A stretch of 64,000 nt of DNA, taken from assembly GCA_038141425.1 (NCBI GenBank), contig JAYQIC010000011.1, positions 310,001 through 374,000 on the forward strand, in the 5' to 3' direction. How positions within the stretch are numbered: the stretch's first letter is position 1; each line of letters begins with the position of its first letter. The notes below the pieces were generated by a model that ran no database searches, had not been told where the DNA came from, and saw only the letters and a list, made by a program, of their open reading frames with translations. The position numbers and the translations under genes are program-made. The DNA comes from UBA7985 sp038141425 (GTDB lineage Bacteria; Pseudomonadota; Alphaproteobacteria; UBA7985). Shown here piece after piece: positions 39,100 to 47,927 of this stretch.

Positions 39100-40740
39100 A
39101 TGGCTGCAAAAATCGTAAAGTTCGGCGGTTCCGCCCGGTCCAAGATGCTGGACGGCGTGAACACCCTCGCCGACGCTGTGAAAGTCACCCTCGGTCCGAA
39201 AGGCCGTAACGTCGTTCTCGACAAGGCCTATGGTGCACCGCGCGTGACCAAGGACGGCGTCTCCGTCGCCAAGGAAATCGAACTCGAGGACAAGTTCGAA
39301 AACATGGGCGCACAGATGCTGCGCGAAGTCGCCTCCAAGACCAACGACGTGGCCGGTGACGGCACTACGACGGCGACGGTTCTGGCTCAGGCCATCGTCA
39401 ACGAAGGCGCCAAGTCCGTTGCCGCCGGCATGAACCCCATGGACCTCAAGCGCGGCATCGATTCCGCCGTTGCCAAGGTCGTGGACAAGCTGCACGCCAT
39501 GTCCAAGGACATTTCCACCAACGAGGAAGTGGCTCAGGTCGGTACCATCTCCGCCAACGGTGAAGTCGAAATCGGCTCCATGATCGCGGAAGCCATGCAG
39601 CGCGTCGGCAACAACGGTGTGATCACCGTCGAAGAAGCCAAGTCGCTGGAGACCGAACTCGATGTCGTCGAAGGCATGCAGTTCGACCGCGGTTACCTCT
39701 CGCCGTACTTCGTGACCAACACCGAAAAGATGGTCACTGAATTCGACGATCCGCTGATCCTGATCCACGAAAAGAAGCTGTCTTCGCTGCAGCCGCTGGT
39801 TGGCATTCTCGAGGCTGTGATCCAGTCCTCCCGTCCGCTGGTGATCATCGCCGAAGACGTCGAAGGCGAAGCGCTGGCGACGCTGGTGGTCAACAAGCTG
39901 CGTGGCGGCCTGAAAATCGCTGCGGTCAAGGCGCCTGGCTTCGGTGACCGCCGCAAGGCCATGCTCGAAGACATCGCGATCCTGACCAACGGTACCGTGA
40001 TCTCCGAAGACGTCGGCATCAAGCTCGACAACGTGACCCTCGAAATGCTCGGCACGGCCAAGCGCGTGGTGATCAACAAGGAAGAGACCACCATCGTTGA
40101 CGGTGCCGGCGACAAGGACGCGATCGAAGGCCGTTGCGCCCAGATCAACGCCCAGGTCGAAGTCACCACGTCCGACTACGACCGTGAGAAGCTGCAGGAA
40201 CGCCTGGCCAAGCTGTCCGGCGGTGTCGCCGTGATCAAGGTTGGCGGTGCGACCGAAGTAGAAGTGAAGGAACGCAAGGACCGCGTTGAGGATGCGATGA
40301 ACGCAACCCGCGCTGCTGTCGAAGAGGGCATTCTGCCCGGCGGCGGCACGGCCCTGCTCTACGCCACTCAGGTGCTCGACGGCATGGAAGGCGAGAACGC
40401 CGACCAGACCGCAGGTGTCGCCATCGTTCGCCGGGCGCTGCAGGCGCCGCTGCGTCAGATCGCCGCCAACGCCGGTGTCGAGGGTTCGATCATCGTCGGC
40501 AAGCTGCTTGAGGGCGGCAACGAAAGCCAGGGCTTCAACGCCCAGACCGAAGAGTACGTGGACATGATTGCCACCGGTATCGTCGACCCGACCAAGGTTG
40601 TCCGTACCGCTCTGACCGATGCGTCTTCGGTGGCAGCGCTGCTGATCACCACCGAGGCTATGGTCTCCGACGCACCGGCGAAGGACGCACCGGCTGGCGG
40701 TATGCCGGGCGGCATGCCCGACATGGGCGGCATGATGTAA
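39100..40740 (+). CDS. groEL: Chaperonin GroEL
   Basis: 546-aa ATP-dependent folding chamber subunit. Starts MAAKIVKFGGSARSKMLDGV, with the ATP site VTLGPKGRNVVLDK, the DGTTTATVLAQAI motif, AAVEEGILPGGGTALLY, and the Gly/Met-rich tail GGMPGGMPDMGGMM. The frame is intact with normal length. It is probably the single major copy in an operon with groES under CIRCE control, and a clear terminator follows. Confidence 0.98.
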   Translation: MAAKIVKFGGSARSKMLDGVNTLADAVKVTLGPKGRNVVLDKAYGAPRVTKDGVSVAKEIELEDKFENMGAQMLREVASKTNDVAGDGTTTATVLAQAIVNEGAKSVAAGMNPMDLKRGIDSAVAKVVDKLHAMSKDISTNEEVAQVGTISANGEVEIGSMIAEAMQRVGNNGVITVEEAKSLETELDVVEGMQFDRGYLSPYFVTNTEKMVTEFDDPLILIHEKKLSSLQPLVGILEAVIQSSRPLVIIAEDVEGEALATLVVNKLRGGLKIAAVKAPGFGDRRKAMLEDIAILTNGTVISEDVGIKLDNVTLEMLGTAKRVVINKEETTIVDGAGDKDAIEGRCAQINAQVEVTTSDYDREKLQERLAKLSGGVAVIKVGGATEVEVKERKDRVEDAMNATRAAVEEGILPGGGTALLYATQVLDGMEGENADQTAGVAIVRRALQAPLRQIAANAGVEGSIIVGKLLEGGNESQGFNAQTEEYVDMIATGIVDPTKVVRTALTDASSVAALLITTEAMVSDAPAKDAPAGGMPGGMPDMGGMM

Positions 40741-40786
40741 ATCACCGCGTTGGCCGACCCCGGGTTTTGGGGTTGGTGCAGAGATC

Positions 40787-40820
40787 AGGGCGCTGGAGTC
40801 TCGGCTTCAGCGCCCTTTTT
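40787..40820 (+). terminator. Rho-independent terminator after groEL
   Basis: An inverted repeat GGGCGCTG / CAGCGCCC with a 12-base loop is followed by TTTTT. It starts 46 bp after the groEL stop on the same strand. Confidence 0.88.
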
Positions 40821-41277
40821 CGTGGCCGCAGTCGGGGTCGGGCTGGGCTGGGGTCGCATAATGCTGCGTGCCACTGTGTCATAAAGGTCGACGCCCTGGC
40901 TGGGGATAAGGTGCTGTTCTGAGGCTGAATTTTCTCCGTGAACAACGCCAAGGCTGCGCTTGTGTCACTGGGATGCCCATTCTGGATTCGGGAATCATTC
41001 CAGATGGATTCGCGCAAAAAGAAACTGCAAAAAATACGGGCTTTCAGGGCTAATCTTGGCACCGTCCACCCGGCCGGATCAGGCCCGCACTTCAGTTGGC
41101 CAGAGTCGCCGCTGCGTAGCGATGACTCATGATTTGATGTTGGTCCTCGCGCCCCCTCCGACCCCCTGTTGATAGAGTTGCGGCCCTTCAGGAATTGCAG
41201 CGGATGACGCAAAGGGCCTTTCATTCACGCGGCATTTCATCAAGGTTTTGCGGGTCGAAGCTTAGTTGGGGTGCAGC
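40821..41277. other. Intergenic region after groESL, no gene seen
   Basis: About 460 bp without a convincing gene; the short open frames here have no family-like sequence. Toward its end GGCCCTT (about 41184) and AAGGGCC (41213-41219) could pair around a 20-odd base loop and are followed by TTTC, a weak terminator-like hairpin of uncertain meaning. Confidence 0.4.
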
Positions 41278-41553
41278 GTGAACGAGGGCGAAACAGCTCC
41301 GCAAAATGGTGTTCAGATTTTGGGCGTCGATGATCGCGGGCCTTTGGGGCCAGCGTTCTGGTACTGGCGTTTGCTCTGGCAGGGCCGTGTGGTCGGCCAG
41401 AGCGCGCCGGGCCAGACCTTTGCCACCAAGGCGGAAGCCTACGAAAACTATAAACTGGCGACACGCGCGATGGAGCACCAGCTCGGGCGGTCGACCTGGC
41501 GGGTTGGCACGTCCATCCCCGTGGGTGAGGCCGCGCGGCCAAGCTGGCGCTGA
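41278..41553 (+). CDS. Small hypothetical protein
   Basis: 91 aa from a GTG at 41278 (an in-frame TTG at 41266 is the alternative). The sequence MNEGETAPQNGVQILGVDDR…AFWYWRLLWQGRVVGQS is rich in aromatic residues, then TFATKAEAYENYKLATRAMEH suggests a helix. The layout of a W-R-L strand followed by a TKAEA helix faintly recalls DUF1508/YegP proteins, but the match is too weak to name. There is no operon partner, and the upstream 457 bp contain no gene. Confidence 0.5.
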   Translation: MNEGETAPQNGVQILGVDDRGPLGPAFWYWRLLWQGRVVGQSAPGQTFATKAEAYENYKLATRAMEHQLGRSTWRVGTSIPVGEAARPSWR

Positions 41554-41689
41554 GGGCTGGCCGACCGCCTGTGTGGCGGGGGCGACCACAGCGCGATGCT
41601 GCGCTTCGAAAATACGGGGCATCATACGCAGCGCGATGCTGTTACACCGCTTCCACCGGCACAGTACAGCTACAACAAGTACACGCGCT

Positions 41690-42629
41690 TCAGGGAAGCT
41701 GTGACAGCCGGTCCTTGAGCAGCTGCCAGTAACCCGCGACATCGACGTCGCGCAGATAGAGCACGTTGGCCGGGCGGTCGGTGACCCGCCACCAGTCTGC
41801 CACTGTCATCCCCCGGGTCAGGGCGGAGCCGGTTTCGATCTCGACGTTGATATGGCGCCCGCGGTAGAGGTCGGGCCGCAGCAGGTAGGCGATGACGTTG
41901 GGGTCGTGCAGGGGGCCGCCTTGCGAGCCGTATTTCTCCACGTCGAAGCGCTCGAAAAAATCGAGCAGGCCGGCCGTTGCCGGGCCGGTGGCGTTGGGCA
42001 TGGCGCGAAAGTCGGCGATGATGGCGTCGCTGGTCAGGGTCTGGTGGGTCAGATCCAGCGGAATCATCACCACTGGGCGCACCGCAGTGCATGACCAGGT
42101 CGGCGGCTTCTGGATCGACGTAAATGTTGAACTCGGCCGCTGGGGTGGTGTTGCCGCCTTCGAACAGGCCACCGCCCATGAGCACGATTTCGCGCAGGCG
42201 AGGGCCGATTTCGGGCGCCTGACGCAGGGCCTGCCCGAGATTGGTCAGCGGCCCGAGGGCGCAGAGGGTCAGGGTGCCGGGCGCGCTGTCCATGATCGTC
42301 TCAATGATGAAATCGACGGCGTGGCCTTCAGCCAGCGGCATGGTGGGCTCGGCCAGGTCGTAGCCATCGAGACCGGTCTTGCCGTGGACGTATTCCGCCG
42401 TGACCAGTTCACGCTCCAGCGGGGCGCTTGCGCCGGCGAAGACCGGGATGTCGGCGCAGCCCGCCAGCTCGCACACGATCCGCGCATTGCGGCTGGTCAG
42501 GGCCAGTGGAACGTTACCGGCAACGCAGGTGACGCCGCGCACTTCAAGCTCGGGTGAGGCGAGGGCAAGCAGGATCGCCAAGGCGTCATCCTGGCCGGGA
42601 TCGGTGTCGATGATGATGGGACGGGGCAT
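41690..42629 (-). CDS. Inosine-uridine preferring nucleoside hydrolase (frameshifted)
   Basis: Ca2+-dependent N-ribohydrolase of the IUNH family. Starts MPRPIIIDTDPGQDDALAILLALASPE, with the invariant DTDPGQDD Ca site. It continues with VFAGASAPLERELVTAEYVHGKTGLDG and GTLTLCALGPLTNLGQAL, then IVLMGGGLFEGGNTTPAAEFNIYVDPEAA, all typical. The frame breaks near 42080 and the remainder (MIPLDLTHQTLT, LHDPNVIAYLLRPDLYRG with the conserved HDP) follows in another frame to 41690. Intact about 312 aa. It may hydrolyse purine or pyrimidine nucleosides; the specificity is not readable. Confidence 0.9.
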
Positions 42630-42758
42630 GGGTGGGGGTCACTCCGGGACCGTGATAGGGAGTGGGCGGCAGTCTTCAGCATTTTGAGGCGTGGGTCCAG
42701 CGGTCTGGGCTCGGCGGTCGGGGTCGTGGCTCATGGTTCATGGAGGCCAAGATTTCGG

Positions 42759-43101
42759 TTGCGCCGACTTGTCCCCGACCGCGCTTCGCGCGACGGGGCC
42801 AAGCGTCGCGCATTTTCCATGAAAATGCGAAAAGACGTCAGGCTGCGAGAAGCGCGGCCTGTCCGTTTGACTGCGCGGGGGAGATTTGTAAGCCGCGAAG
42901 CGGCGTCAAATCGAGCACTCGAGCATTTGCGCTCAAAACGGCTTCGCTGTGAGCTCAACACGTGTTGGGGACCTTTGATGGAGAACGATACTGAACGCCT
43001 TTCGACAGGCTCAGGCTGAAAATCACGTGTTGAGTGTCAAAAGAACAGGTGGCGGGCTCGGTCCTCGGCCGCTTCGCGGCCTTCGGCCCTCCCCCGCGCA
43101 A
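42759..43101. repeat. Intergenic palindromic repeat cluster D
   Basis: The composite element in direct orientation spans 42759-42920: hairpin 1 (42759-42812), a linker containing an ATTTTC/GAAAAT inverted pair, hairpin 2 (about 42835-42865) and hairpin 3 (42872-42920). A GCTCAA/GAGCTC motif follows (about 42927-42962), then a TTTCGACAGGCTCAGG-type unit (about 42997-43038) and hairpin 4 (43048-43101). The remainder of 42630-43135 has no gene. Both neighbouring genes are on the - strand. Confidence 0.85.
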
Positions 43102-43135
43102 ACCAGCGTCGGAGCACAATGCCCCGGGAAAGCCC

Positions 43136-43635
43136 TCAGTCCAGCACCGCCAGCGCATTGAAGCAGTCATCGATCTTGGTGCCATCCCCCTTCTGACACG
43201 TGGTCACATCCACCACTTCGAAGGCCTCAAAGCCAGCACAGCCCTGCTCGATATCCAGGGCGGCTTCGGCAAAACGCTCCTTGCCGGTGCGGGGGTTCTT
43301 GAAGGTCACCCGCCGGCTCGTGCGGTACTCGCCCCGCCCGTTCAGAAACTGAACCTCCAGCTCCACCTTCTTCAGATCCACTTCAAAGCCATTGCCCAGC
43401 CCGAAAATCAACGTGCAGCGGTTGGCCTTGTCCACGGACTGCCGCGCCTCCTCAGTGCCAGCTCCAGCAGGCCGGAGCCGGTCCCACCCCCCTCAGGATC
43501 GGTCGACCAGGTGCCGTTGGAAAACAGATAAACCCGCGCGCCATCGGCGGTAAATGCAGTCTTTTGCGCGGTTGCCACCCGGCCAGCGATCAAGGCAATG
43601 ACCGTGGCAAGGAGCAGGATCAGCAGGCGCCACAT
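43136..43635 (-). CDS. Hypothetical secreted protein (frameshifted)
   Basis: From ATG 43635 the product begins MWRLLILLLATVIALIAGRV, a signal peptide or anchor ending near ATAQ. TAFTADGARVYLFSNGTWSTD follows, and the frame breaks near 43440. The continuation (ANRCTLIFGLGNGFEVDLKK, VTFKNPRTGKERFAEAALDI and three further cysteines) ends at 43136. About 166 aa in total. I do not recognise the family; the cysteine pairs suggest disulfides in a periplasmic beta-rich domain. It diverges from lepA. Confidence 0.6.
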
Positions 43636-43796
43636 AACGAAAGCCTCCGAAGTTTTACAACTTAATAGGGTAAATCTACCGATATATCCAACGTTAAATG
43701 CCTGCGCGCGCGCCAGTTCTGACAAAGCGTCGCCTTGACGGAACGACCCGCGCGAGGCACTTCCACTCGCAGGAAATCAAGGACGCATTCCAGTCA

Positions 43797-45599
43797 ATGA
43801 CCGCCATCGAAAACATTCGTAACTTCGCCATCATCGCCCACATCGATCACGGCAAGTCGACCCTCGCCGACCGGCTGATCCAGACCACCGGCGGGCTGAC
43901 CGACCGTGAGATGAAGGAACAGGTGCTCGACAGCATGGAGCTGGAGCGCGAGCGCGGCATTACCATCAAGGCGAACTCGGTGCGGCTGAACTATCAGGCG
44001 CAGGATGGCAAGGACTACGTGCTCAACCTGATCGACACCCCCGGGCACGTCGATTTCGCCTACGAAGTGTCCCGTTCGCTGTCCGCCTGCGAGGGTTCGC
44101 TGCTGCTCGTTGATGCCTCCCAAGGGGTGGAAGCCCAGACGCTGGCCAACGTCTACCTCGCGCTGGAAAACGACCACGAAATCATCCCGGTGCTGAACAA
44201 GGTCGACCTGCCAGCCGCCGAGCCTGAGCGCGTGCAGCAGCAGATCGAAGACGTCATCGGCCTCGACGCGTCCGACGCCATCCACGTCTCCGGCAAGACC
44301 GGCGAGGGCGTCCCCGACGTGCTCGAAGCCCTGGTGGAGAAGATTCCAGCCCCGATCGCCAACCCCGACGGCCCGCTGAAGGCGCTGCTGGTCGACAGCT
44401 GGTACGATGTCTACCTCGGCGTGGTCATCCTCGTGCGTGTGGTCGACGGCACCGTCCGTAAGGGTATGAAAATCCGTCTGATGGAGACCGGCGCCAGCTA
44501 CGACATCGACCGCGTCGGCGTCTTCACCCCGCACCGGACCGAAACCGGCGTGCTCGGCCCGGGCGAGCTGGGCTTCATCACCGCAGGCATGAAGGCCGTC
44601 GGCGACTGCCAGGTCGGCGACACCATCACCGAAGAGCGCAAACCAGCGAACGAACCGCTGCCGGGCTTCAAGCCCTCGGTCCCCGTGGTGTTCTGTGGCC
44701 TCTACCCGTCCGAAGCCGCAGACTTCGACAACCTGCGCGAGTCGCTGTCCAAGCTGGCGCTCAACGATGCGTCGTTCCAGTTCGAGACCGAAAGCTCGGC
44801 CGCGCTGGGCTTCGGCTTCCGCTGCGGCTTCCTCGGGCTGCTGCACCTCGAGATCGTGCAGGAACGGCTCAGCCGCGAGTTCGACCTCGACCTCGTCACC
44901 ACCGCACCATCGGTGGTTTACCGGCTACACCTGACCGACGGCACCGAGATGGAAATGCACAACCCGGTCGATATGCCCGACGTGCAGCGGGTCGAGTACA
45001 TCGAAGAGCCGTGGATCAAGGCGACCATCCTCGTCCCCGACGAGCACCTCGGCCCCGTGCTCAAGCTGTGCGAGGAGCGCCGCGGCGTGCAGCAGGACAT
45101 GAGCTACATGAACAACCGCGCCGTGGTGGTCTACAAGCTGCCGCTGGCCGAAGTCGTCTTCGACTTCTACGACCGGCTGAAGTCGATCTCGCGCGGCTAC
45201 GCCTCCTTCGACTACCAGATCGACGGCTACGAGGAAGGCAACCTGGTCAAGGTCTCGATCCTGATCAACGGGGAACCGGTCGACGCGCTGGCCATCATGG
45301 TCCACCGCGACAAGGCCGAGAGCCGGGGCCGCGACCTCTGTGTCCGCCTCAAGGAGCTGATCCCGCGACAGCTGTTCAAAATCGCGATCCAGGCTGCCAT
45401 CGGCGGCAAGATCATTGCCCGCGAGACCCTGTCCGCCCTGCGCAAGGACGTGACCGCCAAGTGCTACGGCGGCGATGCCACCCGGAAGCGCAAGCTGCTG
45501 GAAAAACAAAAGGCGGGCAAGAAGCGCATGCGCAACATCGGCAATGTCGATATCCCGCAATCAGCCTTCCTCGCCGCGCTCAAAATGGGTGACGACTAG
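43797..45599 (+). CDS. lepA: Elongation factor 4 (LepA)
   Basis: 600-aa ribosome-associated GTPase. Start ATG 43797 (MTAIENIRNFAIIAHIDHGKST, G1 motif AHIDHGKST at residues 14-22). It shows the switch region ERERGITIKANSVRL, IDTPGHVDFAYEVSRSLSACEGSLL and LNKVDLPAAEPERV (G4), and the LepA-specific C-terminal domain with RETLSALRKDVTAKCYGGDATRKRKLLEKQKAGKKRM in typical order. The frame is intact. A longer in-frame extension upstream lacks family-like sequence, so the shorter start is chosen. Confidence 0.97.
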   Translation: MTAIENIRNFAIIAHIDHGKSTLADRLIQTTGGLTDREMKEQVLDSMELERERGITIKANSVRLNYQAQDGKDYVLNLIDTPGHVDFAYEVSRSLSACEGSLLLVDASQGVEAQTLANVYLALENDHEIIPVLNKVDLPAAEPERVQQQIEDVIGLDASDAIHVSGKTGEGVPDVLEALVEKIPAPIANPDGPLKALLVDSWYDVYLGVVILVRVVDGTVRKGMKIRLMETGASYDIDRVGVFTPHRTETGVLGPGELGFITAGMKAVGDCQVGDTITEERKPANEPLPGFKPSVPVVFCGLYPSEAADFDNLRESLSKLALNDASFQFETESSAALGFGFRCGFLGLLHLEIVQERLSREFDLDLVTTAPSVVYRLHLTDGTEMEMHNPVDMPDVQRVEYIEEPWIKATILVPDEHLGPVLKLCEERRGVQQDMSYMNNRAVVVYKLPLAEVVFDFYDRLKSISRGYASFDYQIDGYEEGNLVKVSILINGEPVDALAIMVHRDKAESRGRDLCVRLKELIPRQLFKIAIQAAIGGKIIARETLSALRKDVTAKCYGGDATRKRKLLEKQKAGKKRMRNIGNVDIPQSAFLAALKMGDD

Positions 45600-45722
45600 C
45601 GCCACTTAACCGCGTCGGGCTGACATTGGTCGGCCTGACGCGAACCCAGGCGAACCAAGCCCAACCTAGTCCAGCCCAGCCCAGCCCCGTTCGTTTTGCC
45701 TTCCGGCTTCGGTTTCCTGCCT

Positions 45723-45986
45723 TCAGGGCGTGCGGGGGCGCCGATACCGACCCAGATAGAGCAGACCAGCACCGATCAGCCCGGCAAAGATCCACGGCGG
45801 CAGAGAACCTAGTCCGCCTGGCATCCAGTCGCCCGAGCCGGGCCCGGCCAGCAGGGTCGACAGATCACGCAGAGTGAGCAGCCGTGTCCACGACCCGCCA
45901 AAGGCGGCAAACATGCCCTCGATGACCAGCTGCACGACGGCGATGGCCATGAAAACACTGCCCCAAATCCAGATGATGAGTCGCAT
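45723..45986 (-). CDS. Small membrane protein, hypothetical
   Basis: 87 aa from ATG 45986: MRLIIWIWGSVFMAIAVVQL is a first hydrophobic segment, and PPWIFAGLIGAGLLYLGRYRR a second ending in a basic tail, suggesting two membrane helices with a loop between. No family is recognised. It is convergent with lepA. The 120 bp between them hold a short run of CCAGC/CCAAC-type repeats (about 45645-45700). Confidence 0.5.
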   Translation of the reverse strand: MRLIIWIWGSVFMAIAVVQLVIEGMFAAFGGSWTRLLTLRDLSTLLAGPGSGDWMPGGLGSLPPWIFAGLIGAGLLYLGRYRRPRTP

Positions 45987-46094
45987 AGTTGCTCCGTTAT
46001 GGCCCACGATAAGAGCTATACACCAATCACAGGGGTAATACAGGTCAGCAGGCATTGCGCGGGGCGGGTTTATTGTCTAACCAAACGCTCACGC

Positions 46095-46184
46095 GGTGAG
46101 GTGGCCGAGTGGCTTAAGGCGCTCGCCTGGAACGCGGGTATAGGGGAAACTCTATCGTGGGTTCGAATCCCACCCTCACCGCCA
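46095..46184 (+). tRNA. tRNA-Ser (anticodon GGA), CCA encoded
   Basis: A 90-nt cloverleaf with acceptor stem GGTGAGG/CCTCACC, D-arm GGCCGAGTGGCTTAAGGC, an anticodon arm with GGA in the loop (CCTGGAACGC context), a long variable arm typical of class II tRNAs and T-arm GGGTTCGAATCCC. Discriminator G is followed by an encoded CCA. It reads UCC/UCU serine codons. Confidence 0.96.
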
Positions 46185-46446
46185 TTCTTTCTGAATTTTC
46201 CTGAATTTCTGGTCTGATGGGCTGATCGGGGTGATTTCAGCGGTCATCAGTGACGCGGAGCGCGCGACACCCAACCCAGCCTGAAGCGCTGCAATGAAGG
46301 TGCACAAGTCCCCATCTGTCTTGACCGGGAAAGGCTGGTCTGGTCGTCTGCCATGGGCTTTAGTCGTTTGGTCCTGAAATCCTCGAAATCCTCGGAACCT
46401 CTGAACCTTCGAAACCTCGGAACCCTTTATCACTGGGCAGGACCAA

Positions 46447-46647
46447 ATGACCCAAGCCATTGTCGAACTCGAAATCCGTCTCGAGCATCAGGAAGCCGCG
46501 CTCAACGACCTCAGCGACATCGTTGCGAAGCAGCAGCGCGTGATCGATCGCCTGCTCGCCGAAGTCCGTCACCTCAGCTCGGTGCAGGCGCAGGACGCCG
46601 CGACCCCGGGCAGCGCAGCGGATGAAGCCCCGCCGCCGCACTATTGA
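46447..46647 (+). CDS. slyX: SlyX family protein
   Basis: 66 aa: MTQAIVELEIRLEHQEAALN followed by DLSDIVAKQQRVIDRLLAEV is the amphipathic coiled-coil typical of SlyX, with a flexible Pro-rich tail ending PPPHY, also typical. The biochemical role of SlyX is not established. The upstream 262 bp after tRNA-Ser contain a short degenerate CCTCGGAA-type repeat (about 46378-46430) and no other gene. Confidence 0.88.
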   Translation: MTQAIVELEIRLEHQEAALNDLSDIVAKQQRVIDRLLAEVRHLSSVQAQDAATPGSAADEAPPPHY

Positions 46648-46819
46648 ACCATCGGTTGGCGCGCTTAATCAGACATCTGTCTGAACCTGAGACGATATTC
46701 AATTCGTTAAAGCTAAAACATTAAGTTAGTCTGAAGCGGTTCATTGCCGCGCCCTGTCCTGTGTCCGCTGTCGGCAAAGGTGAACGACGCAAGCGACATC
46801 TCAGAACAGGAGAAGCACA

Positions 46820-47152
46820 ATGGCTGCCCTCGCAATGGTAATGCCGATTCTGCCCGGCAAAAAAGACAAGTGGCTGAAGATGATCGAAGAGATCAACAGC
46901 CCCGCCGCCAAACCCGATTTCGATGCTGTCCGGGAAAATGCCGGCCTGCACGAGCGTACATTCCTGCAAGAAACGCCCATGGGAGATTTTGTGATCCTCA
47001 CTTACGACGGCGATGACCCCATCGCTGGCTTCGGTCAGATCATGCAGACGATGGACGAAGATTTTGCCGCCTTCGCGCTCGACGTCCATGGTCTTGACGC
47101 TTCGGCGCCGCCGCCGCCCATGCCGCGGCTGGTGTACGACAGCCGTTCGTAG
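46820..47152 (+). CDS. DUF6176-like small alpha/beta protein
   Basis: 110 aa after a good AGGAG site. MAALAMVMPILPGKKDKWLK, then LHERTFLQETPMGDFVILTYDGDDP, resembles proteins annotated DUF6176, which probably adopt a ferredoxin-like (dimeric alpha/beta barrel) fold. No catalytic residue can be named and the function is unknown. Not clearly in an operon with slyX (172-bp gap) or with the hydratase genes (149-bp gap). Confidence 0.6.
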   Translation: MAALAMVMPILPGKKDKWLKMIEEINSPAAKPDFDAVRENAGLHERTFLQETPMGDFVILTYDGDDPIAGFGQIMQTMDEDFAAFALDVHGLDASAPPPPMPRLVYDSRS

Positions 47153-47301
47153 GCCCGTCACCCCCTAGGCCCGTCACCGTCACCAGAGGGTAGCGCAGGA
47201 CCGCTGAGGGTAAGGGCCCTCAGTCGGTCGTTGCTCCCGCCCCGCGCCCTGCTATTCTCCGACGACAAATCCCCTGGCGGAGAGAGCAGGAGTGCGGGCA
47301 A

Positions 47302-47625
47302 ATGACTGAGACCAAGGCCTATCACGACGTTGGCGGCGATGACTTCGGCCCGGTGCCGATGATCGATGGCGAGTATCAGCTGTGGGAGAAGCGGGTCGAT
47401 GCCATGATGCGGCTGCTGTCCTCGCCCGGTGTCGCGCTGATGCGGGTCGACGAGCTGCGTCGCGGGATCGAGACGCTGGGCGAGGCCGCCTACAACGCCG
47501 AGCCCTACTACGGCAAGTGGGCGCGGTCGCTGGCCAAGATCATGGTCGAGAAGGGCGTGCTGACCCAGGACGAGCTCGACGCAAGGATCGCCGCCCTGCG
47601 CGCCGAGCGGGGATTGCCCGAATGA
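47302..47625 (+). CDS. Nitrile hydratase / thiocyanate hydrolase subunit, beta N-terminal-half type
   Basis: 107 aa. Sequence features match the N-terminal half of nitrile hydratase beta: YHDVGGDDFGPVPMIDGE (compare HDxGG…GPV), WEKRVDAMMRLL, RVDELRRGIETLGEAAYNAE, PYYGKWARSLAKIMVEKGVL and TQDELDARIAALRA. In ordinary nitrile hydratases this half is fused to the beta C-terminal barrel. Here it is a separate gene, as in thiocyanate hydrolase (beta subunit) and toyocamycin nitrile hydratase. The stop overlaps the ATG of the next gene, so the three genes form one coupled unit. Confidence 0.85.
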   Translation: MTETKAYHDVGGDDFGPVPMIDGEYQLWEKRVDAMMRLLSSPGVALMRVDELRRGIETLGEAAYNAEPYYGKWARSLAKIMVEKGVLTQDELDARIAALRAERGLPE

Positions 47626-47927
47626 CGGCGGCGCAGTTTGACGTCGGCGACCGGGTGACGGTCCGTGATCTGGCCGCCGAGACCGGGCTGAGCGGGCATA
47701 TGCGCGCGCCGGTCTACTGCCGTGGGCACAGCGGTGAGGTCGAGCGGCTGTGCGGTGTGTTCGGCAACCCGGAAACGCTGGCCTATGGCGGTGACGGCAG
47801 CCCGCCCCAGCCGCTGTACCGGGTCCGCTTCCGTCAGGCAGAGGTCTGGCCCGACTACGTCGGCCCCGCCGCCGACACCATCGAAATTGAGATTTACCAG
47901 CACTGGCTGAAGGCAGCGACGCCATGA
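47622..47927 (+). CDS. Nitrile hydratase / thiocyanate hydrolase subunit, beta C-terminal-half type
   Basis: 101 aa. FDVGDRVTVRDLAAETGLSGHMRAPVYCRG matches the SH3-like barrel of nitrile hydratase beta, including the H-x-R-x-P-x-Y-x-R-G block whose arginines contact the oxidised active-site cysteines in the alpha subunit. LYRVRFRQAEVW and IEIEIYQHWLK close the domain. It corresponds to the alpha subunit of thiocyanate hydrolase. ATG overlaps the previous stop, and the 3' end overlaps the following ATG by 4 bp. Confidence 0.85.
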   Translation: MTAAQFDVGDRVTVRDLAAETGLSGHMRAPVYCRGHSGEVERLCGVFGNPETLAYGGDGSPPQPLYRVRFRQAEVWPDYVGPAADTIEIEIYQHWLKAATP

